Below are positions 42,601 through 52,316 of a stretch of 64,000 nucleotides of DNA, one piece after another (the stretch's first letter is position 1; each line of letters starts with the position of its first letter). The notes under the pieces were generated by a model. The model saw nothing but the letters and a program-made list of their open reading frames with translations, did not search any database and had not been told where the DNA came from. Made by a program: the position numbers and the translations under genes. Origin of the DNA: Chlorobium sp. (GTDB taxonomy: Bacteria > Bacteroidota > Chlorobiia > Chlorobiales > Chlorobiaceae); contig JANQHQ010000030.1 of assembly GCA_028282595.1 (NCBI GenBank), positions 62,001 through 126,000 on the forward strand. Direction: 5' to 3'.

Positions 42601-43728
42601 TCCCAGGCACCGGACGACGGTGTCGTGCAGTTCGGGACGGAATTTCCTGATCCTGGTGTTTTCCGAGGTCGGATGGACCCTGTTGCTGAGGACGATAACG
42701 GCTAGATCCTTCTCCGGATCTATCCATAGGCTCGTGCCGGTGTAACCCAGATGACCGTAGGATCTCTCCGAGAAGTAGTTCCCCGAGGAGGACGGACCGC
42801 CGATCGAGCGCAGATCCCAGCCGGGCGAACGCGACCCCGGGTGTCTTTCGGTGAAGCGCTGCAGCGTCCGGGGGGAGAAGAACGTTTTGCCTTTGTACCG
42901 CCCTTCCTGCATGAGCATGGTTACGAACCGGACAAGGTCTCCCGACGTGGAGAACAGTCCGGCGTGGCCGGCTTCGCCGCCGAGCAGCGCCGCGTTATGA
43001 TCGTGCACCAGCGGTCTCGGCCTGTCGAGGCGCCAGCTGGTATCCTGTTCCGTCGGTGCGATGAGGCCGGAGAGCGACGGCGGCGGATTGAACAGCGTGG
43101 AGCGCATGCCGAGGGGTCCGGAAAAGCGTGTGTAGAAATTGTCGGCGAGCGTTCTGCCGGTTATTCTTTCGATCACACGCCCCAGCGTGATGAACCCGAG
43201 ATCGCTGTAGACGGTCTTTTCCCCCGGCGGCGACTGCAGGGTTTCTTCGCATATGGCTCGCATCACCTCTCCGGGCGTGCTGCAGGTTTCGATGAAGAAC
43301 CGGTGCGCACGCAGTCCCGAGTCGTGAAGCAGAAGGTTTTTTACCGTTATGCGTTCCTTGCCGTTGCCGGAGAACTCCGGAACGTAACGGGAAACGGGTG
43401 CATCGATGTCGATCGAATCCCGTTCGTCGAGCTGCATGACGATCGATGCGGTGACGAGGGGTTTGGTGAGCGAGGCGAGGTCGTAGACGGTGGAGGTGTC
43501 GGCCACGGCCGAAGTCTTCCGGTAGGTCAGCCGGCCGAACGCCTTGTGGAAGACGGTTTCGCCACGGTAGATGACCGCGATGCTCGCCGAGGGAAACACG
43601 CTGTCGGCGACAGCCTGTCGTGCGAGCGATTCGAGCGCCGCGAAGCGGCCGCCGGCTTCCGCCGGTCGTGGCGTGACGAGGAGGAGCAGGACGATCAGGC
43701 TCCGGCAAAGGATTCGTGCGTGCGCCAT
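42589..43728 (-). CDS. Serine beta-lactamase-family hydrolase (class C-like/esterase)
   Basis: This 379-residue protein carries a signal peptide (MAHARILCRSLIVLLLLVTPRPAEA) and the penicillin-binding fold. The active-site SxxK is LASLTKPL, the second motif is Y-S-D (KTVYSDLGFITLGRV), and GYTGTSLWIDP contributes the HxG-like third element. It belongs to the large beta-lactamase-related group that includes esterases and D-aminopeptidases. It is convergent with and overlaps the second radical SAM gene by 12 bases; a role in processing the peptide is possible but no evidence supports it. No lactamase phenotype can be inferred. Confidence 0.82.
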   Translation of the reverse strand: MAHARILCRSLIVLLLLVTPRPAEAGGRFAALESLARQAVADSVFPSASIAVIYRGETVFHKAFGRLTYRKTSAVADTSTVYDLASLTKPLVTASIVMQLDERDSIDIDAPVSRYVPEFSGNGKERITVKNLLLHDSGLRAHRFFIETCSTPGEVMRAICEETLQSPPGEKTVYSDLGFITLGRVIERITGRTLADNFYTRFSGPLGMRSTLFNPPPSLSGLIAPTEQDTSWRLDRPRPLVHDHNAALLGGEAGHAGLFSTSGDLVRFVTMLMQEGRYKGKTFFSPRTLQRFTERHPGSRSPGWDLRSIGGPSSSGNYFSERSYGHLGYTGTSLWIDPEKDLAVIVLSNRVHPTSENTRIRKFRPELHDTVVRCLGSDR

Positions 43729-43756
43729 GAACGTATCAGGGAGCGAAACGGTGCGG

Positions 43757-44638
43757 TCAGAACAGCGAGAAGCGGACGTACCGTTTCGGATTTTTCTTGA
43801 GATCGGTCAAGAGGGAGTCGAGATTCTCGAGGCTTTCGTTCAGATTCGTGTAGAGCGCCGGATTCGAGTGCAACTGCCCGATCGTTCCCTTGTCGCTGTT
43901 GAGTTTCTGGACAAGCGAATCGGTGCGTGCCGCGACCTGCTTGACGTTCGTGATGGCGCTTTCGGTTTCGGCCGCGAATTCCCTGTCGTTGATGAGTTTC
44001 GGCAACAGGCCGTCGCCGCGCTGCAGCCCCCGTGTCAGGTTCGTCAGCTCGACGGAGGTGGTTTTGAGGTTGCTGATGGTCTTTTCAAGATCGCCGGCCA
44101 TCTCCTCGGAACCGAGCAGCTTCGCCAGGGGGCCCTTGCCGTTGTTGATGTTGTTGAGCAGGGTGTTGATCTGGCCGACGGCTTCCCCTGCGGCTGCCGT
44201 CAGGCTGGCCAGTCCGGTTTCGCTTTCATCGAGCTCGATAAAGTCCCCCTCATCGACCGGTTCGCCGGTGCCGGTCGTGATATCGACATATTTGTCGCCG
44301 AGGATGCCGAGAGAGATGATATGCGCCCTGGAGTCCTTTGTGACGATTCTGGCGAACTCTTCCTGGATGCGCATCTCCACGAGCACGAGCAGTGAGTCGT
44401 TGCGGGAGACGAAATCCATGTTTGAAACGGTGCCGATTTTTTTGCCGGAAACCGAAACGAAATTGTTTTCCTTGAGGCTCCCCACGTTGTTGGCGACCAT
44501 GTTGATCGTGGTGACGCTTTTGAAAAGACTCGAGTTCTTGCCCACGACAAGTCCCAGATATGCTGCGAGCCCGATGCCGACGGCAAAGAAGATGCCGGTT
44601 GTGAGGTCACGCCATTTCAGTTCGTTCGGATTTCTCAT
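43757..44638 (-). CDS. mlaD: MlaD/MCE-family lipid-transport protein
   Basis: This 293-residue protein has one N-terminal helix (LTTGIFFAVGIGLAAYLGLVVG, about 11-32) and a single MCE domain (TTINMVANNVGSLKENNFVSVSGKKIGTVSNMDFV.. HIISLGILGDKYVDITTGTG). The rest is a long coiled, helical tail (LINDREFAAETESAITNVKQVAARTDSLVQKL). MCE proteins form a periplasmic ring that passes phospholipids between membranes. It is the third gene of mlaE-mlaF-mlaD in operon order on this strand. The MlaB STAS protein and MlaC chaperone are not present. Confidence 0.88.
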   Translation of the reverse strand: MRNPNELKWRDLTTGIFFAVGIGLAAYLGLVVGKNSSLFKSVTTINMVANNVGSLKENNFVSVSGKKIGTVSNMDFVSRNDSLLVLVEMRIQEEFARIVTKDSRAHIISLGILGDKYVDITTGTGEPVDEGDFIELDESETGLASLTAAAGEAVGQINTLLNNINNGKGPLAKLLGSEEMAGDLEKTISNLKTTSVELTNLTRGLQRGDGLLPKLINDREFAAETESAITNVKQVAARTDSLVQKLNSDKGTIGQLHSNPALYTNLNESLENLDSLLTDLKKNPKRYVRFSLF

Positions 44639-44659
44639 TATGAGCGATGATTGAAAATT

Positions 44660-45394
44660 TTATTGTTCGAGTATCTTGTCGGACAGGATCGACTGAATGA
44701 ACGGATGGTTTGAATCATGCAGTTTTTCCGTGTCGTCGTCGAAAATGATCTTTCCCTTGTAAAGTACCGCGACGCTGTCGGCGACCTGAAACACGTCGTC
44801 GATGATATGCGTGACGAGTACCGCCCCCAGACCGCTTTTCTTGCGGAGAGAGCCGATCAGCCCGAGAATCTTTTTCGAGCTGACCGGGTCGAGACCCGCG
44901 GTCGGTTCGTCGAAAAGGATCATGCCGGGCCGGAATATGAGCGCCCGTCCGATCGCCACCCGTTTTTTCATGCCGCCGCTGAGATCTTCCGGCAGTGAAT
45001 CCTCGTATCCTTCGAGACTGGCGAATTCGATCTGTTCGCGGACCCGCTCTTCTATTTCGTCCTCCGAGAGCTTCTCGTTTTCGCGCAGAAAGAAGCCGAG
45101 GTTTTCACTGATCGTGAGTGAATCGAACAGGGCGTTTCCCTGAAAGACGATACCCATTTTTTTGCGGATGGGGTAGAGCTGCGACTCCTTCATCGAGGTG
45201 ATATCGACGCCGTCTATCAGGATTCTGCCGTTGTTGGGCTTGAGTAGGCCGAGGATGAGCTTTAAAATGGTGCTCTTTCCGACTCCGCTGGGCCCGAGGA
45301 CGGCCTTGATCTTGCTGTCCTCGATCGCGAGGGATATCCCGTCGAGAATTTGCCGGTCGCCGTAGCGCAGGGTGACGTTCTGAAGCTCTATCAT
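44660..45394 (-). CDS. mlaF: Mla-type ABC transporter ATP-binding protein
   Basis: This 244-residue ABC ATPase drives phospholipid transport with the MlaE permease. The Walker A is GPSGVGKST (about 34-42), signature LSGGMKKR, Walker B MILFDEPTAGLDP, and the H-loop TH. Q-loop IVFQGNALF is intact. FDSLTISENLGFFLRE is typical of MlaF. It starts 4 bases after the end of mlaE and is followed by mlaD after 21 bases. The role in keeping outer-membrane asymmetry is inferred from family. Confidence 0.92.
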   Translation of the reverse strand: MIELQNVTLRYGDRQILDGISLAIEDSKIKAVLGPSGVGKSTILKLILGLLKPNNGRILIDGVDITSMKESQLYPIRKKMGIVFQGNALFDSLTISENLGFFLRENEKLSEDEIEERVREQIEFASLEGYEDSLPEDLSGGMKKRVAIGRALIFRPGMILFDEPTAGLDPVSSKKILGLIGSLRKKSGLGAVLVTHIIDDVFQVADSVAVLYKGKIIFDDDTEKLHDSNHPFIQSILSDKILEQ

Positions 45395-45397
45395 CGG

Positions 45398-46192
45398 TTA
45401 CATGTTCTCCAGAACGAGCTTTGAAACATAGAAGTTGGCGATCAGAAGCAGTCCGGAGGAGACCACGATGCCCTTGATCGTCGAACGTCCCACCCCGGCG
45501 GTTCCTCCCGTGGCGATAAAGCCGTTGAAACTGCTGACGAGGGTTATGATGACGGCGAAAACCGGCGCCTTGAGGAACCCGACGACGAAGTCCTTGAGCA
45601 CGAGACGGGGGAAAACGGCGTTCCAGAATATTCCCGGATCGATTTTATGATAGTGTTCGGCTATCAGCGCCGCGCTGTAAAGCCCTGAAAAGTCGGCGAT
45701 AGCCGTAAGCGGTACGAAAACGACAAGCGCCGCCGTCAGCCGGGGCATGACGAGTTTCGCTATCGGGTCGGTGCCGAAAGCCCGCAAGGCGTCGATCTGT
45801 TCGGATATCTTCATCGCGCCGAGCTCCGCGCCGTTGCGCGAACCGTAGCGGGCCGAAAGCATGAGACCCATGAGGAGAGGACCGAGCTCCCTGATGATGG
45901 ACAGGGCCGTCGACCGGCCGAGCATGGTTTTCGCTCCGAAATCCTCGAGAAGGTTGCCGACCTCGACGGCCAGAAGCGCCCCTATCGAGATCGAGCTGAC
46001 GAGTACGATCGGCAGCGAGTCGGTGCCCGCGATCTTGGCCTGGTCCAGAAAATCCCTCCAGTAACGCCGCAGTTTCGGGATCGTGATGAATGCCCTGATC
46101 GAAAAGAAGAAGAATTCCTGCATCATCAGGAAAAACTCTTTCAGTGACCTGTTGGCATTGTCGGCAAGTGTCCCGGAAAACGAAGTTGACAT
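45398..46192 (-). CDS. mlaE: Mla-type ABC transporter permease
   Basis: This 264-residue MlaE permease has several hydrophobic helices from about residue 30 on. The family signature is GRSTALSIIRELGPLLMGLMLSARYGSRNGAELGAMKISEQIDALRAFGTDPIAKLVMPRL. TIKGIVVSSGLLLIANFYVSKLVL closes it. It opens the operon mlaE-mlaF-mlaD and is separated from the PHP gene upstream by about 120 bases. A leading segment of 30 polar residues precedes the first helix. Confidence 0.93.
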   Translation of the reverse strand: MSTSFSGTLADNANRSLKEFFLMMQEFFFFSIRAFITIPKLRRYWRDFLDQAKIAGTDSLPIVLVSSISIGALLAVEVGNLLEDFGAKTMLGRSTALSIIRELGPLLMGLMLSARYGSRNGAELGAMKISEQIDALRAFGTDPIAKLVMPRLTAALVVFVPLTAIADFSGLYSAALIAEHYHKIDPGIFWNAVFPRLVLKDFVVGFLKAPVFAVIITLVSSFNGFIATGGTAGVGRSTIKGIVVSSGLLLIANFYVSKLVLENM

Positions 46193-46311
46193 AGTAGAGT
46201 ACTGTGCTGAGAGATTCGGGGGAATCGTTTGCTCTCAGGCCTGAAAGTAACGCACCCATAATAGCAAATCTTTCTCAAATGCCAAATGCGGCCGAGGGGT
46301 TTCGGGGGCGA

Positions 46312-47172
46312 TCAGACCGTGACGATCCTGCTTTTCATTTTCGTTACCCAGTCGTACGGAATGGTCGTCTGGCCGAAAAGGTCTTCTTCGTGGTCCTTGA
46401 GACCGTGGTAGTCGGAGCCTCCGGAAAAGAGCAGGAAATACTCGTTGGCGATCTCCCTGTAGTAATTTTGCTTGTAGGCGTCGTGCGACGGATGAACGAT
46501 CTCTATGCCGTCAAGCCCGAAAGTGATCAGCTTGCGGAGAATTTCGTCGGGGACGTTCTGGCCGGGATGAGCGAGAAACGAAAGACCGGACGATGCGTTG
46601 AGGAGCCTGATGATCTCCTCCGGATGGGTTTCGATGCTTTTTACGTAGGCCGGACTGTGCGAACCGAGATACTTGCTGAACGCCTCGCTGAAGCTTCTGA
46701 CGAAACCCCCGTCCTGGAGCACGGCCGCTATATGCGGACGCCCGACAGTGCCGTTCTGGGCTTTGAGAAAGATCTGCTCGATCTCGATTTTAACACCCAT
46801 CTTGGCCAGTTTGCTCACCATCCGTTCCGCGCGTTCGGTTCGCAACTGTTTGCAGTGGTCCAGGTAGCTCTTGAGCTCCGGGTCGTTATGATCGAAAAAA
46901 TAACCAAGGATGTGAATATCGTGTCCCTGGTAGGTACAGCTCATTTCTACACCGTTAATGAGCTCTATGGCGTGCTCTATGGCTAATGGCTTTGCTTTGT
47001 CAAGTCCGGCAACAGAATCATGGTCGGTGATACTTATGGCCTTCAATCCGGTTTTACTTGCTTTTTCTACGATTTCTTCCGGAGTAAAGGCTCCGTCCGA
47101 GCATTTGGTGTGTATGTGTAAATCTGCTTTTTCAAAGCCATTATGCCCTACACTCGACAGGCTGTATGGCAT
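46312..47172 (-). CDS. PHP-domain phosphoesterase (TrpH/RNase AM type)
   Basis: This 286-residue protein has the PHP motifs KADLHIHTKCSDGAFTPEEIVEKA, ISITDHDSVAGL, LINGVEMSC, HILGYFFDHND, and GRPHIAAVL and SDYHG near the C-terminus, all with the metal-binding histidines and aspartates. This is the YciV/RNase AM-like family, which cleaves 3',5'-nucleotide bisphosphates or trims rRNA 5' ends. The start (MPYSLSSVGHNGFEK) gives a short N-terminal tail before the motif. It stands alone, with about 150 bases to uppP on one side and 120 to mlaE on the other. Confidence 0.85.
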   Translation of the reverse strand: MPYSLSSVGHNGFEKADLHIHTKCSDGAFTPEEIVEKASKTGLKAISITDHDSVAGLDKAKPLAIEHAIELINGVEMSCTYQGHDIHILGYFFDHNDPELKSYLDHCKQLRTERAERMVSKLAKMGVKIEIEQIFLKAQNGTVGRPHIAAVLQDGGFVRSFSEAFSKYLGSHSPAYVKSIETHPEEIIRLLNASSGLSFLAHPGQNVPDEILRKLITFGLDGIEIVHPSHDAYKQNYYREIANEYFLLFSGGSDYHGLKDHEEDLFGQTTIPYDWVTKMKSRIVTV

Positions 47173-47323
47173 GGCCCGCTATGTTTGTTTTTGTTGTGAA
47201 TGTATATTTCTATATAAGAAAATTTTTCCCCCTAAGGGTACAGAAAAGAGAATTATTTTTCGGGTTAAATAGTTGCCCGCCGGAGGTTTTCAGGGCTTCC
47301 CGGCGCGGGTTCCGCACGGAGGC

Positions 47324-48172
47324 TCAGGCCGGGAGAAGGCCGGTCGAAAGCAGCCCCAGGACAAGGAGACCCAGAAGGATGCGGTAGACAATGAAGAGCC
47401 CTGTCGAGTGCTTTTTGAGGAAATTGAGCAGAAAGGCTATCGATGCGTAACCCACGACGCCGGCCGAGAGGGTCGCGGCGGCGAGGTTGGTCATGCTTTC
47501 GGTCGAGGCGGATATGGCGTCCCATTGATCGTAGAGCTGATAGATGCCGGCGGCGAAGATCGCCGGAAGGGAAAGCAGAAACGAGAACCGGGCGGCAGTC
47601 TCCCTGGAGAGATTGAGGAAGAGCCCCGCGGTTATGGTTACGCCCGACCGCGATGAACCGGGGATCAGGGCGATCGCCTGCGCGAAGCCGATAAGGAGCG
47701 CCTGTTTCCAGCCGATGTCTTTCATGGTTCCGGCCTTGCGACCTTTTGCCGCCTGCCGTTTCATCCGCCATTCGGCGAATGTCAGGAAAAGGGCGAGCAG
47801 TATCAGCGCCGCGGCGATCCAGTAGAGGGAGCGCAGGCTTGTCTCTATGGCGCTTTTGAAGAGCAGCCCGAAGAAGATGATGGGAAGGGTGCCGGCGCTG
47901 ATCATCCAGCCCATTTTCGAATCCTGCGTTTCGAAGGGTCTGCCCGCCAGGATTCCCCGGAAGAACGCTCCCGAAATACGGACGATGTCGTGGTAGAAAT
48001 AGATGAGAACCGCTGCAAGCGTTCCCGTCTGGATGATCGCGGAAAAAGCCGCTCCGGGGTCCTGCCATCCTGCTATCGCGGGCAGGATGCGGAGGTGGGC
48101 GGTGCTGCTTATCGGAATGAACTCCGTGAGCCCCTGGATGATACCGAGTATGACTGCTTCGAACAGGCTCAT
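47324..48172 (-). CDS. uppP: Undecaprenyl-diphosphatase
   Basis: This 282-residue membrane enzyme recycles the lipid carrier for peptidoglycan and polysaccharide building. The N-terminal QGLTEFIPISSTAHLRILP holds the E-x4-E-like motif and PISSTAHL, and IALIPGSSRSGVTITAGLFLNLSRE is the second conserved segment. Eight hydrophobic helices are visible. Length is standard (BacA family). It lies 19 bases after the end of rdgB and may be cotranscribed with the rdgB-pdxJ unit upstream on the same strand. Confidence 0.95.
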   Translation of the reverse strand: MSLFEAVILGIIQGLTEFIPISSTAHLRILPAIAGWQDPGAAFSAIIQTGTLAAVLIYFYHDIVRISGAFFRGILAGRPFETQDSKMGWMISAGTLPIIFFGLLFKSAIETSLRSLYWIAAALILLALFLTFAEWRMKRQAAKGRKAGTMKDIGWKQALLIGFAQAIALIPGSSRSGVTITAGLFLNLSRETAARFSFLLSLPAIFAAGIYQLYDQWDAISASTESMTNLAAATLSAGVVGYASIAFLLNFLKKHSTGLFIVYRILLGLLVLGLLSTGLLPA

Positions 48173-48191
48173 TGAAGAGTCCGGGGGAGGG

Positions 48192-48905
48192 TTACAGATT
48201 TGCTTTCAGGATAGCGCCGAGCGTTCCGGCGGCTTTGTCGACAGCGCGCGAGCGGTGGCTGAGACGGTTTTTCTCTTCCGTGCTCATCTGCGCGAAGGTG
48301 GCTCGGGCCGAAGCGACCCGGAAAACCGGATCGTACCCGAAACCGTTCTCTCCTTTCCGTTCTCTCGTTATCTCGCCTTCGACCGAACCTTCGACGGTCT
48401 CTTCGAAGACCACCGGGCCGTTCCTGCCGGGAATCCGGCCTTTCATGGCGATGACGGTGCGAAAGATCGCGTTCCGCCGGTCCGTTGCTTCCATGCGGGC
48501 GAGCAGGTGCCGGACGTTGTCATCATACGTCGGAGCCGTGCCTTCCGGGACGGGAGCGAAACGTGCGGAGTAAACCCCGGGTTCGCCGTCGAGGGCCGCT
48601 ACTTCGAGACCGGTATCGTCGGCGAACGAAACGAGCCAGGAGAAGCGTGGGGAGAGAAGGTTGAAAATCGTTCGGGCCTTGAGCTTCGCGTTGCCTTCGA
48701 GCGTCGTTTCCGTTTCCTCGATTTCCGTTTCCGCACCGAGTTCGGCGAGGGTTCGGACGTAAACACCCGAAGCGAGCCGCTCGAGCAGCGGTTTGATTTC
48801 CCGAACCTTGTCGCGGTTGTTCGTGGCGAGAACTATGGTGATTTTCCGTTCTCCGGACTCCGCCGGTTCCATTTTCGTCATGTCGTGCTCCGGTTTCCGG
48901 GTCAT
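48192..48905 (-). CDS. rdgB: Non-canonical purine NTP pyrophosphatase (RdgB/HAM1)
   Basis: This 237-residue enzyme hydrolyses ITP, XTP and dITP. IVLATNNRDKVREIKPLLER is the N-terminal signature, then FADDTGLEVAALDGEPGVYSARFAP and a C-terminal GFGYDPVF with THR-free LSHRSRA. About 22 extra N-terminal residues (MTRKPEHDMTKMEPAESGERK) precede the family core; an in-frame ATG at residue 9 or 12 may be the true start. It overlaps pdxJ by ATGA at 48902-48905 and so is coupled to it. Confidence 0.93.
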   Translation of the reverse strand: MTRKPEHDMTKMEPAESGERKITIVLATNNRDKVREIKPLLERLASGVYVRTLAELGAETEIEETETTLEGNAKLKARTIFNLLSPRFSWLVSFADDTGLEVAALDGEPGVYSARFAPVPEGTAPTYDDNVRHLLARMEATDRRNAIFRTVIAMKGRIPGRNGPVVFEETVEGSVEGEITRERKGENGFGYDPVFRVASARATFAQMSTEEKNRLSHRSRAVDKAAGTLGAILKANL

Positions 48906-49621
48906 GAGGGCGCATTGATAAGCCTCAGCATCTCCCTGACCGCACTTTCCATCCCGACGAGTGCGGCTCTTGCGACAATCGCGTGACCGATGCTGATTTC
49001 CTCTATGTCCCGTATCGTACTGAACGGTTCGATGTTGTAGTAGTTGAGGCCGTGCCCCGCGACGACTCTCAGGCCCGACTCACGGGCGTGTGCGGCCGCC
49101 GTTCGTATCCTGTCGAGCTCGGCCAGGATGTCGGCGCGGTTTTTTTTCAGGGAGTAGGGACCGGTATGCAGTTCCACCAGATCGGCCCCGGCTTCGGCCG
49201 CGTGGTCTACGGCGCCTCTCTCCGGTTCGATGAACACGCTGACCTCGATCCCCGCGTCCCGGACCGGCGGAATGAACTTTTTCAGCTTCGCGAGCTGCCC
49301 TTCGACATCCAGTCCGCCCTCGGTCGTGAGCTCCCGGCGTTTTTCCGGTACGAGCGTTATCAGTTCGGGCTTTGTCGCGAGGGCGATGCGCTGCATCTCC
49401 CCGGTCATGGCCATTTCGAGGTCGAGTTTCGTGGTCACCGATTCGCGCAAGCGTTCCAGATCGCGGTCCTTTATGTGGCGGCGGTCTTCCCGCAGATGGC
49501 AGACGATGCCCGATGCTCCGGCGAGTTCGGCTATCGAAGCCGCGGTGACGGGGTCGGGTTGCTGTTCGTTGCGAGCGTTGCGAAGGGTGGCGACATGGTC
49601 GATGTTTACGGCTAATCTCAT
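48902..49621 (-). CDS. pdxJ: Pyridoxine 5'-phosphate synthase
   Basis: This 239-residue TIM-barrel enzyme condenses 1-amino-3-phosphohydroxyacetone with DXP to give pyridoxine 5'-phosphate. MRLAVNIDHVATLRNARNEQQPDPVTAA is the family start. ICHLREDRRHIKDRDLERLR, LEMAMTGEM, and VVAGHGLNYYN with EISIGHAIVARAALVGMESAV are intact. DXP, its second substrate, is made by dxs found at 53.3-55.3 kb. It overlaps rdgB by 4 bases. Confidence 0.96.
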   Translation of the reverse strand: MRLAVNIDHVATLRNARNEQQPDPVTAASIAELAGASGIVCHLREDRRHIKDRDLERLRESVTTKLDLEMAMTGEMQRIALATKPELITLVPEKRRELTTEGGLDVEGQLAKLKKFIPPVRDAGIEVSVFIEPERGAVDHAAEAGADLVELHTGPYSLKKNRADILAELDRIRTAAAHARESGLRVVAGHGLNYYNIEPFSTIRDIEEISIGHAIVARAALVGMESAVREMLRLINAPS

Positions 49622-49818
49622 GTATGGAGCGCTGAATGTTGTATATAATTAAACCATAGTATATGTACTCTTTGTGACAATAATGCAAAATCCGGTTCAT
49701 TTCCGTCCGGAAAAAACCGCCGTACGGTGGAGGCGGGCTCCGGAGATGTTTCCGGACTTCCCGTATCCCGGGCCTCACGGTTTCCGGGTTACCGTCAAAG
49801 CAGAAAAGCCTGGCGTTC

Positions 49819-52185
49819 ATGGATGTTCAGACGAAAAGAAAACTTGATTTCAATGCCGTCGTGCAATACGTTTCCGGCTACTGCCTTTCCGGCATGGGGC
49901 GGGACGAGTTGCTTGCGGCGGAACCGTTTCCGGAGCGTTCCGCGCTCGAAACGGAACTCCAGCGGGTGCTCGAACTCCGTCTGTTTCTCGAGGAAGGTCT
50001 CGCACTGCCGTTTTCCTCCCTTCCCGATACCCGTCCCGTTCTCAAAAAACTCGATGTCGCCGATGCAGCTCTCGATCCGTTCGAACTGCTCGCCATTCAC
50101 GATCTTCTGCGTTCTTCGTCGCAGTTGAGAAAGTTCGTTTTCCGGAACAGGACGAAGTATCCCGCGCTCAACGATTTCACGGTGCGGCTCTGGCTCGAGA
50201 AATCGCTGCAATATGAAATTACGAGGGTTGTCGACAGGGAGGGACGGGTCCCGGATACGGCGAGCGACGGCCTCTTTGCGTTGAGAAGGGAGCTCTCCGG
50301 CAGCAGGGAGTCCTTGCGGTTGAAAATGGCGCGTATTCTGAGACGGTGCCGGGCCAGCGGCTGGCTGATGGAAGATACGGTTTCGATGAAGAACGGCAGA
50401 CTGACGCTCGGCCTGAAAGTGGAGTACAAGTACAAGCTGCCGGGTTTTATCCAGGATTATTCCCAGACCGGTCAGACGGTATTTATCGAACCCGCCGAAA
50501 CCCTCGAGCTCAGCAACAGGATCCAGGATCTCGAAATCAACGAGCGCCGGGAGGTCGAGCGCATACTTCGCGCGATGTCGGAGCTTGTGAGGCAAGAGCG
50601 CGAAAACCTCCTGCACAACCAGCGGCTGATGGCCTCATTCGATTCGCTCTACGCCAGGGCGAGGTTCGCGGTCGAGACCTCGGCCGTCCTGCCCTCCCTC
50701 GGCGAGGATCGCGCGATCCGCATCGTCCGGGGGTTTCATCCCTGGTTGCTCGTGACGCACGGCAGGAAGGGGCGGGAGGTGTTGCCGCTGGACCTGGATC
50801 TTACCCCAAAAGAGCGTGCGCTGGTAATTTCCGGCCCGAACGCCGGAGGAAAATCGGTCGCGATGAAAACGGCGGGGCTTCTGTGCTGCATGCTGCAGCA
50901 CGGCTATCTCGTGCCCTGTTCCGAAAGTTCCGTTTTTCCTCTCTTCGACGGTATCTACATCGAGATCGGCGACGAACAGTCCATCGAGAACGACCTTTCG
51001 ACATTCAGCTCCCACCTCGAACAGCTCCGTGTCATTCTCGGTTCCGCGACCGCGCGGAGCCTGGTGCTGATCGACGAGATATGTTCCGGGACGGACGTCG
51101 AGGAGGGGAGCGCTATCGCCCGCGCGGTTATGGAAGACCTTCTGGATGCGGGATCGAAAACGATAGTGACGACCCATCTGGGAGCGCTCAAGGCGTATGC
51201 CGGCAAACGGCAGGGCGTCGTGAACGGGGCGATGGAATTCGACCGGCATTCGCTCAGTCCCTCTTTCCGGTTCGTCAAGGGCCTGCCGGGAAGCAGTTTC
51301 GCTTTCGCCATGATCCGGCAAATGGGTTTCAGCCCTGAATTCGTGGAAAGGGCCGGGAGTTTTCAGGGCATGGGGAATGCGGATCTCGAGAGCGTTCTCG
51401 ACGATCTGAGGGCTTCGCTCGAAGAGAACCGTGCGTTGAAAGCCTCTCTCGAAAGCCGGGTTGAAGCTCTCGAACGGGAACGCGGCAAGGTCGAGGAAAC
51501 CGCGGAAGAGCTCCGGCGCCGGGAGCGGGAACTGCGTGTCAGTGCGTCGAGGGAGGTGCGACGGGAGATAGAACAGGCGAAGAAAGCGATCCGCGAGATT
51601 GTCCGGGAAGTCCGGTCGCGTCCGGAACGGGAAGTGCTCGATCTGGCGCGGGAGAAGCTCGCCACGCGAAAGAAACGGGAGGAGGACCGGGAAACGCAGG
51701 CTCTGGCGGAGGCGGAACGCCCCGGAGGAGGGGATTCCGCCATTCGCGAAGGCGACCTCGTGCGCATGCTCTCGACAAACACCACGGGCGAGGTCGTCTC
51801 CGTCCGGGGCGATGACGCCGTGGTCCGTTGCGGCGGGTTTCGTCTGTCGACCTCCCCGAGAAATCTCGAGAAGATTTCGAGGACACAGGCTAAAAAGCTC
51901 GACCGGGAGCCCGGGGGTTCCTGGTCGTCGAACGTGCAGCCGCTCGAATCGGCCAGGCTGGATCTTCGCGGCATGACGGGGGACGAGGCCGTCCGGGAGA
52001 TCGAACGGTTCATCGACCGGCTGCTTCTGAACCGTATGGGGCGGGGGACCGTCATACACGGCAAGGGTACCGGAGAACTGCGCAAGAGAGTGGCCTCTTT
52101 TCTCGGGCGACATCCGGCGGTGAAGCGGTTCCGCCTCGGTGAATGGTCCGAAGGAGGGGCGGGGGTTACGATTATCGAACTGTGA
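49819..52185 (+). CDS. mutS2: Endonuclease MutS2
   Basis: This 788-residue protein suppresses recombination or rescues stalled ribosomes, depending on the species. The N-terminal DNA-binding clamp region is followed by the ATPase with Walker A ISGPNAGGKSVAMKT, LVLIDEICSGTDVEEGSAIARA (Walker B) and TTHLGALKAYA. A long coiled coil follows (about 500-610, rich in Glu/Arg/Leu), then a KOW-like patch and a C-terminal Smr nuclease domain (LDLRGMTGDEAVREIERFID.. TVIHGKGTGELRKRVASFL). All domains are present and the length is normal. Confidence 0.95.
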   Translation: MDVQTKRKLDFNAVVQYVSGYCLSGMGRDELLAAEPFPERSALETELQRVLELRLFLEEGLALPFSSLPDTRPVLKKLDVADAALDPFELLAIHDLLRSSSQLRKFVFRNRTKYPALNDFTVRLWLEKSLQYEITRVVDREGRVPDTASDGLFALRRELSGSRESLRLKMARILRRCRASGWLMEDTVSMKNGRLTLGLKVEYKYKLPGFIQDYSQTGQTVFIEPAETLELSNRIQDLEINERREVERILRAMSELVRQERENLLHNQRLMASFDSLYARARFAVETSAVLPSLGEDRAIRIVRGFHPWLLVTHGRKGREVLPLDLDLTPKERALVISGPNAGGKSVAMKTAGLLCCMLQHGYLVPCSESSVFPLFDGIYIEIGDEQSIENDLSTFSSHLEQLRVILGSATARSLVLIDEICSGTDVEEGSAIARAVMEDLLDAGSKTIVTTHLGALKAYAGKRQGVVNGAMEFDRHSLSPSFRFVKGLPGSSFAFAMIRQMGFSPEFVERAGSFQGMGNADLESVLDDLRASLEENRALKASLESRVEALERERGKVEETAEELRRRERELRVSASREVRREIEQAKKAIREIVREVRSRPEREVLDLAREKLATRKKREEDRETQALAEAERPGGGDSAIREGDLVRMLSTNTTGEVVSVRGDDAVVRCGGFRLSTSPRNLEKISRTQAKKLDREPGGSWSSNVQPLESARLDLRGMTGDEAVREIERFIDRLLLNRMGRGTVIHGKGTGELRKRVASFLGRHPAVKRFRLGEWSEGGAGVTIIEL

Positions 52186-52316
52186 TCCTCTCTCTTCGGC
52201 GGAGAGGGCATTTGGGCGCCACAATTGAGAAAAAGGACCGGATGCGTTATCTTGAGCCCAGATCCCGGGTATGTCTTCCCTAATTCAATTTCCGATTCTC
52301 TTTCAGGGTTTGATCC

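Noticed and set aside
42589..43728. The serine hydrolase as the RiPP leader peptidase
   Set aside because: It is on the opposite strand, has a signal peptide and belongs to a broad family; proximity is the only link.
48902..49621. rdgB-pdxJ overlap as evidence of functional coupling
   Set aside because: A 4-base ATGA overlap is common in compact genomes and no metabolic link between the two enzymes is known.
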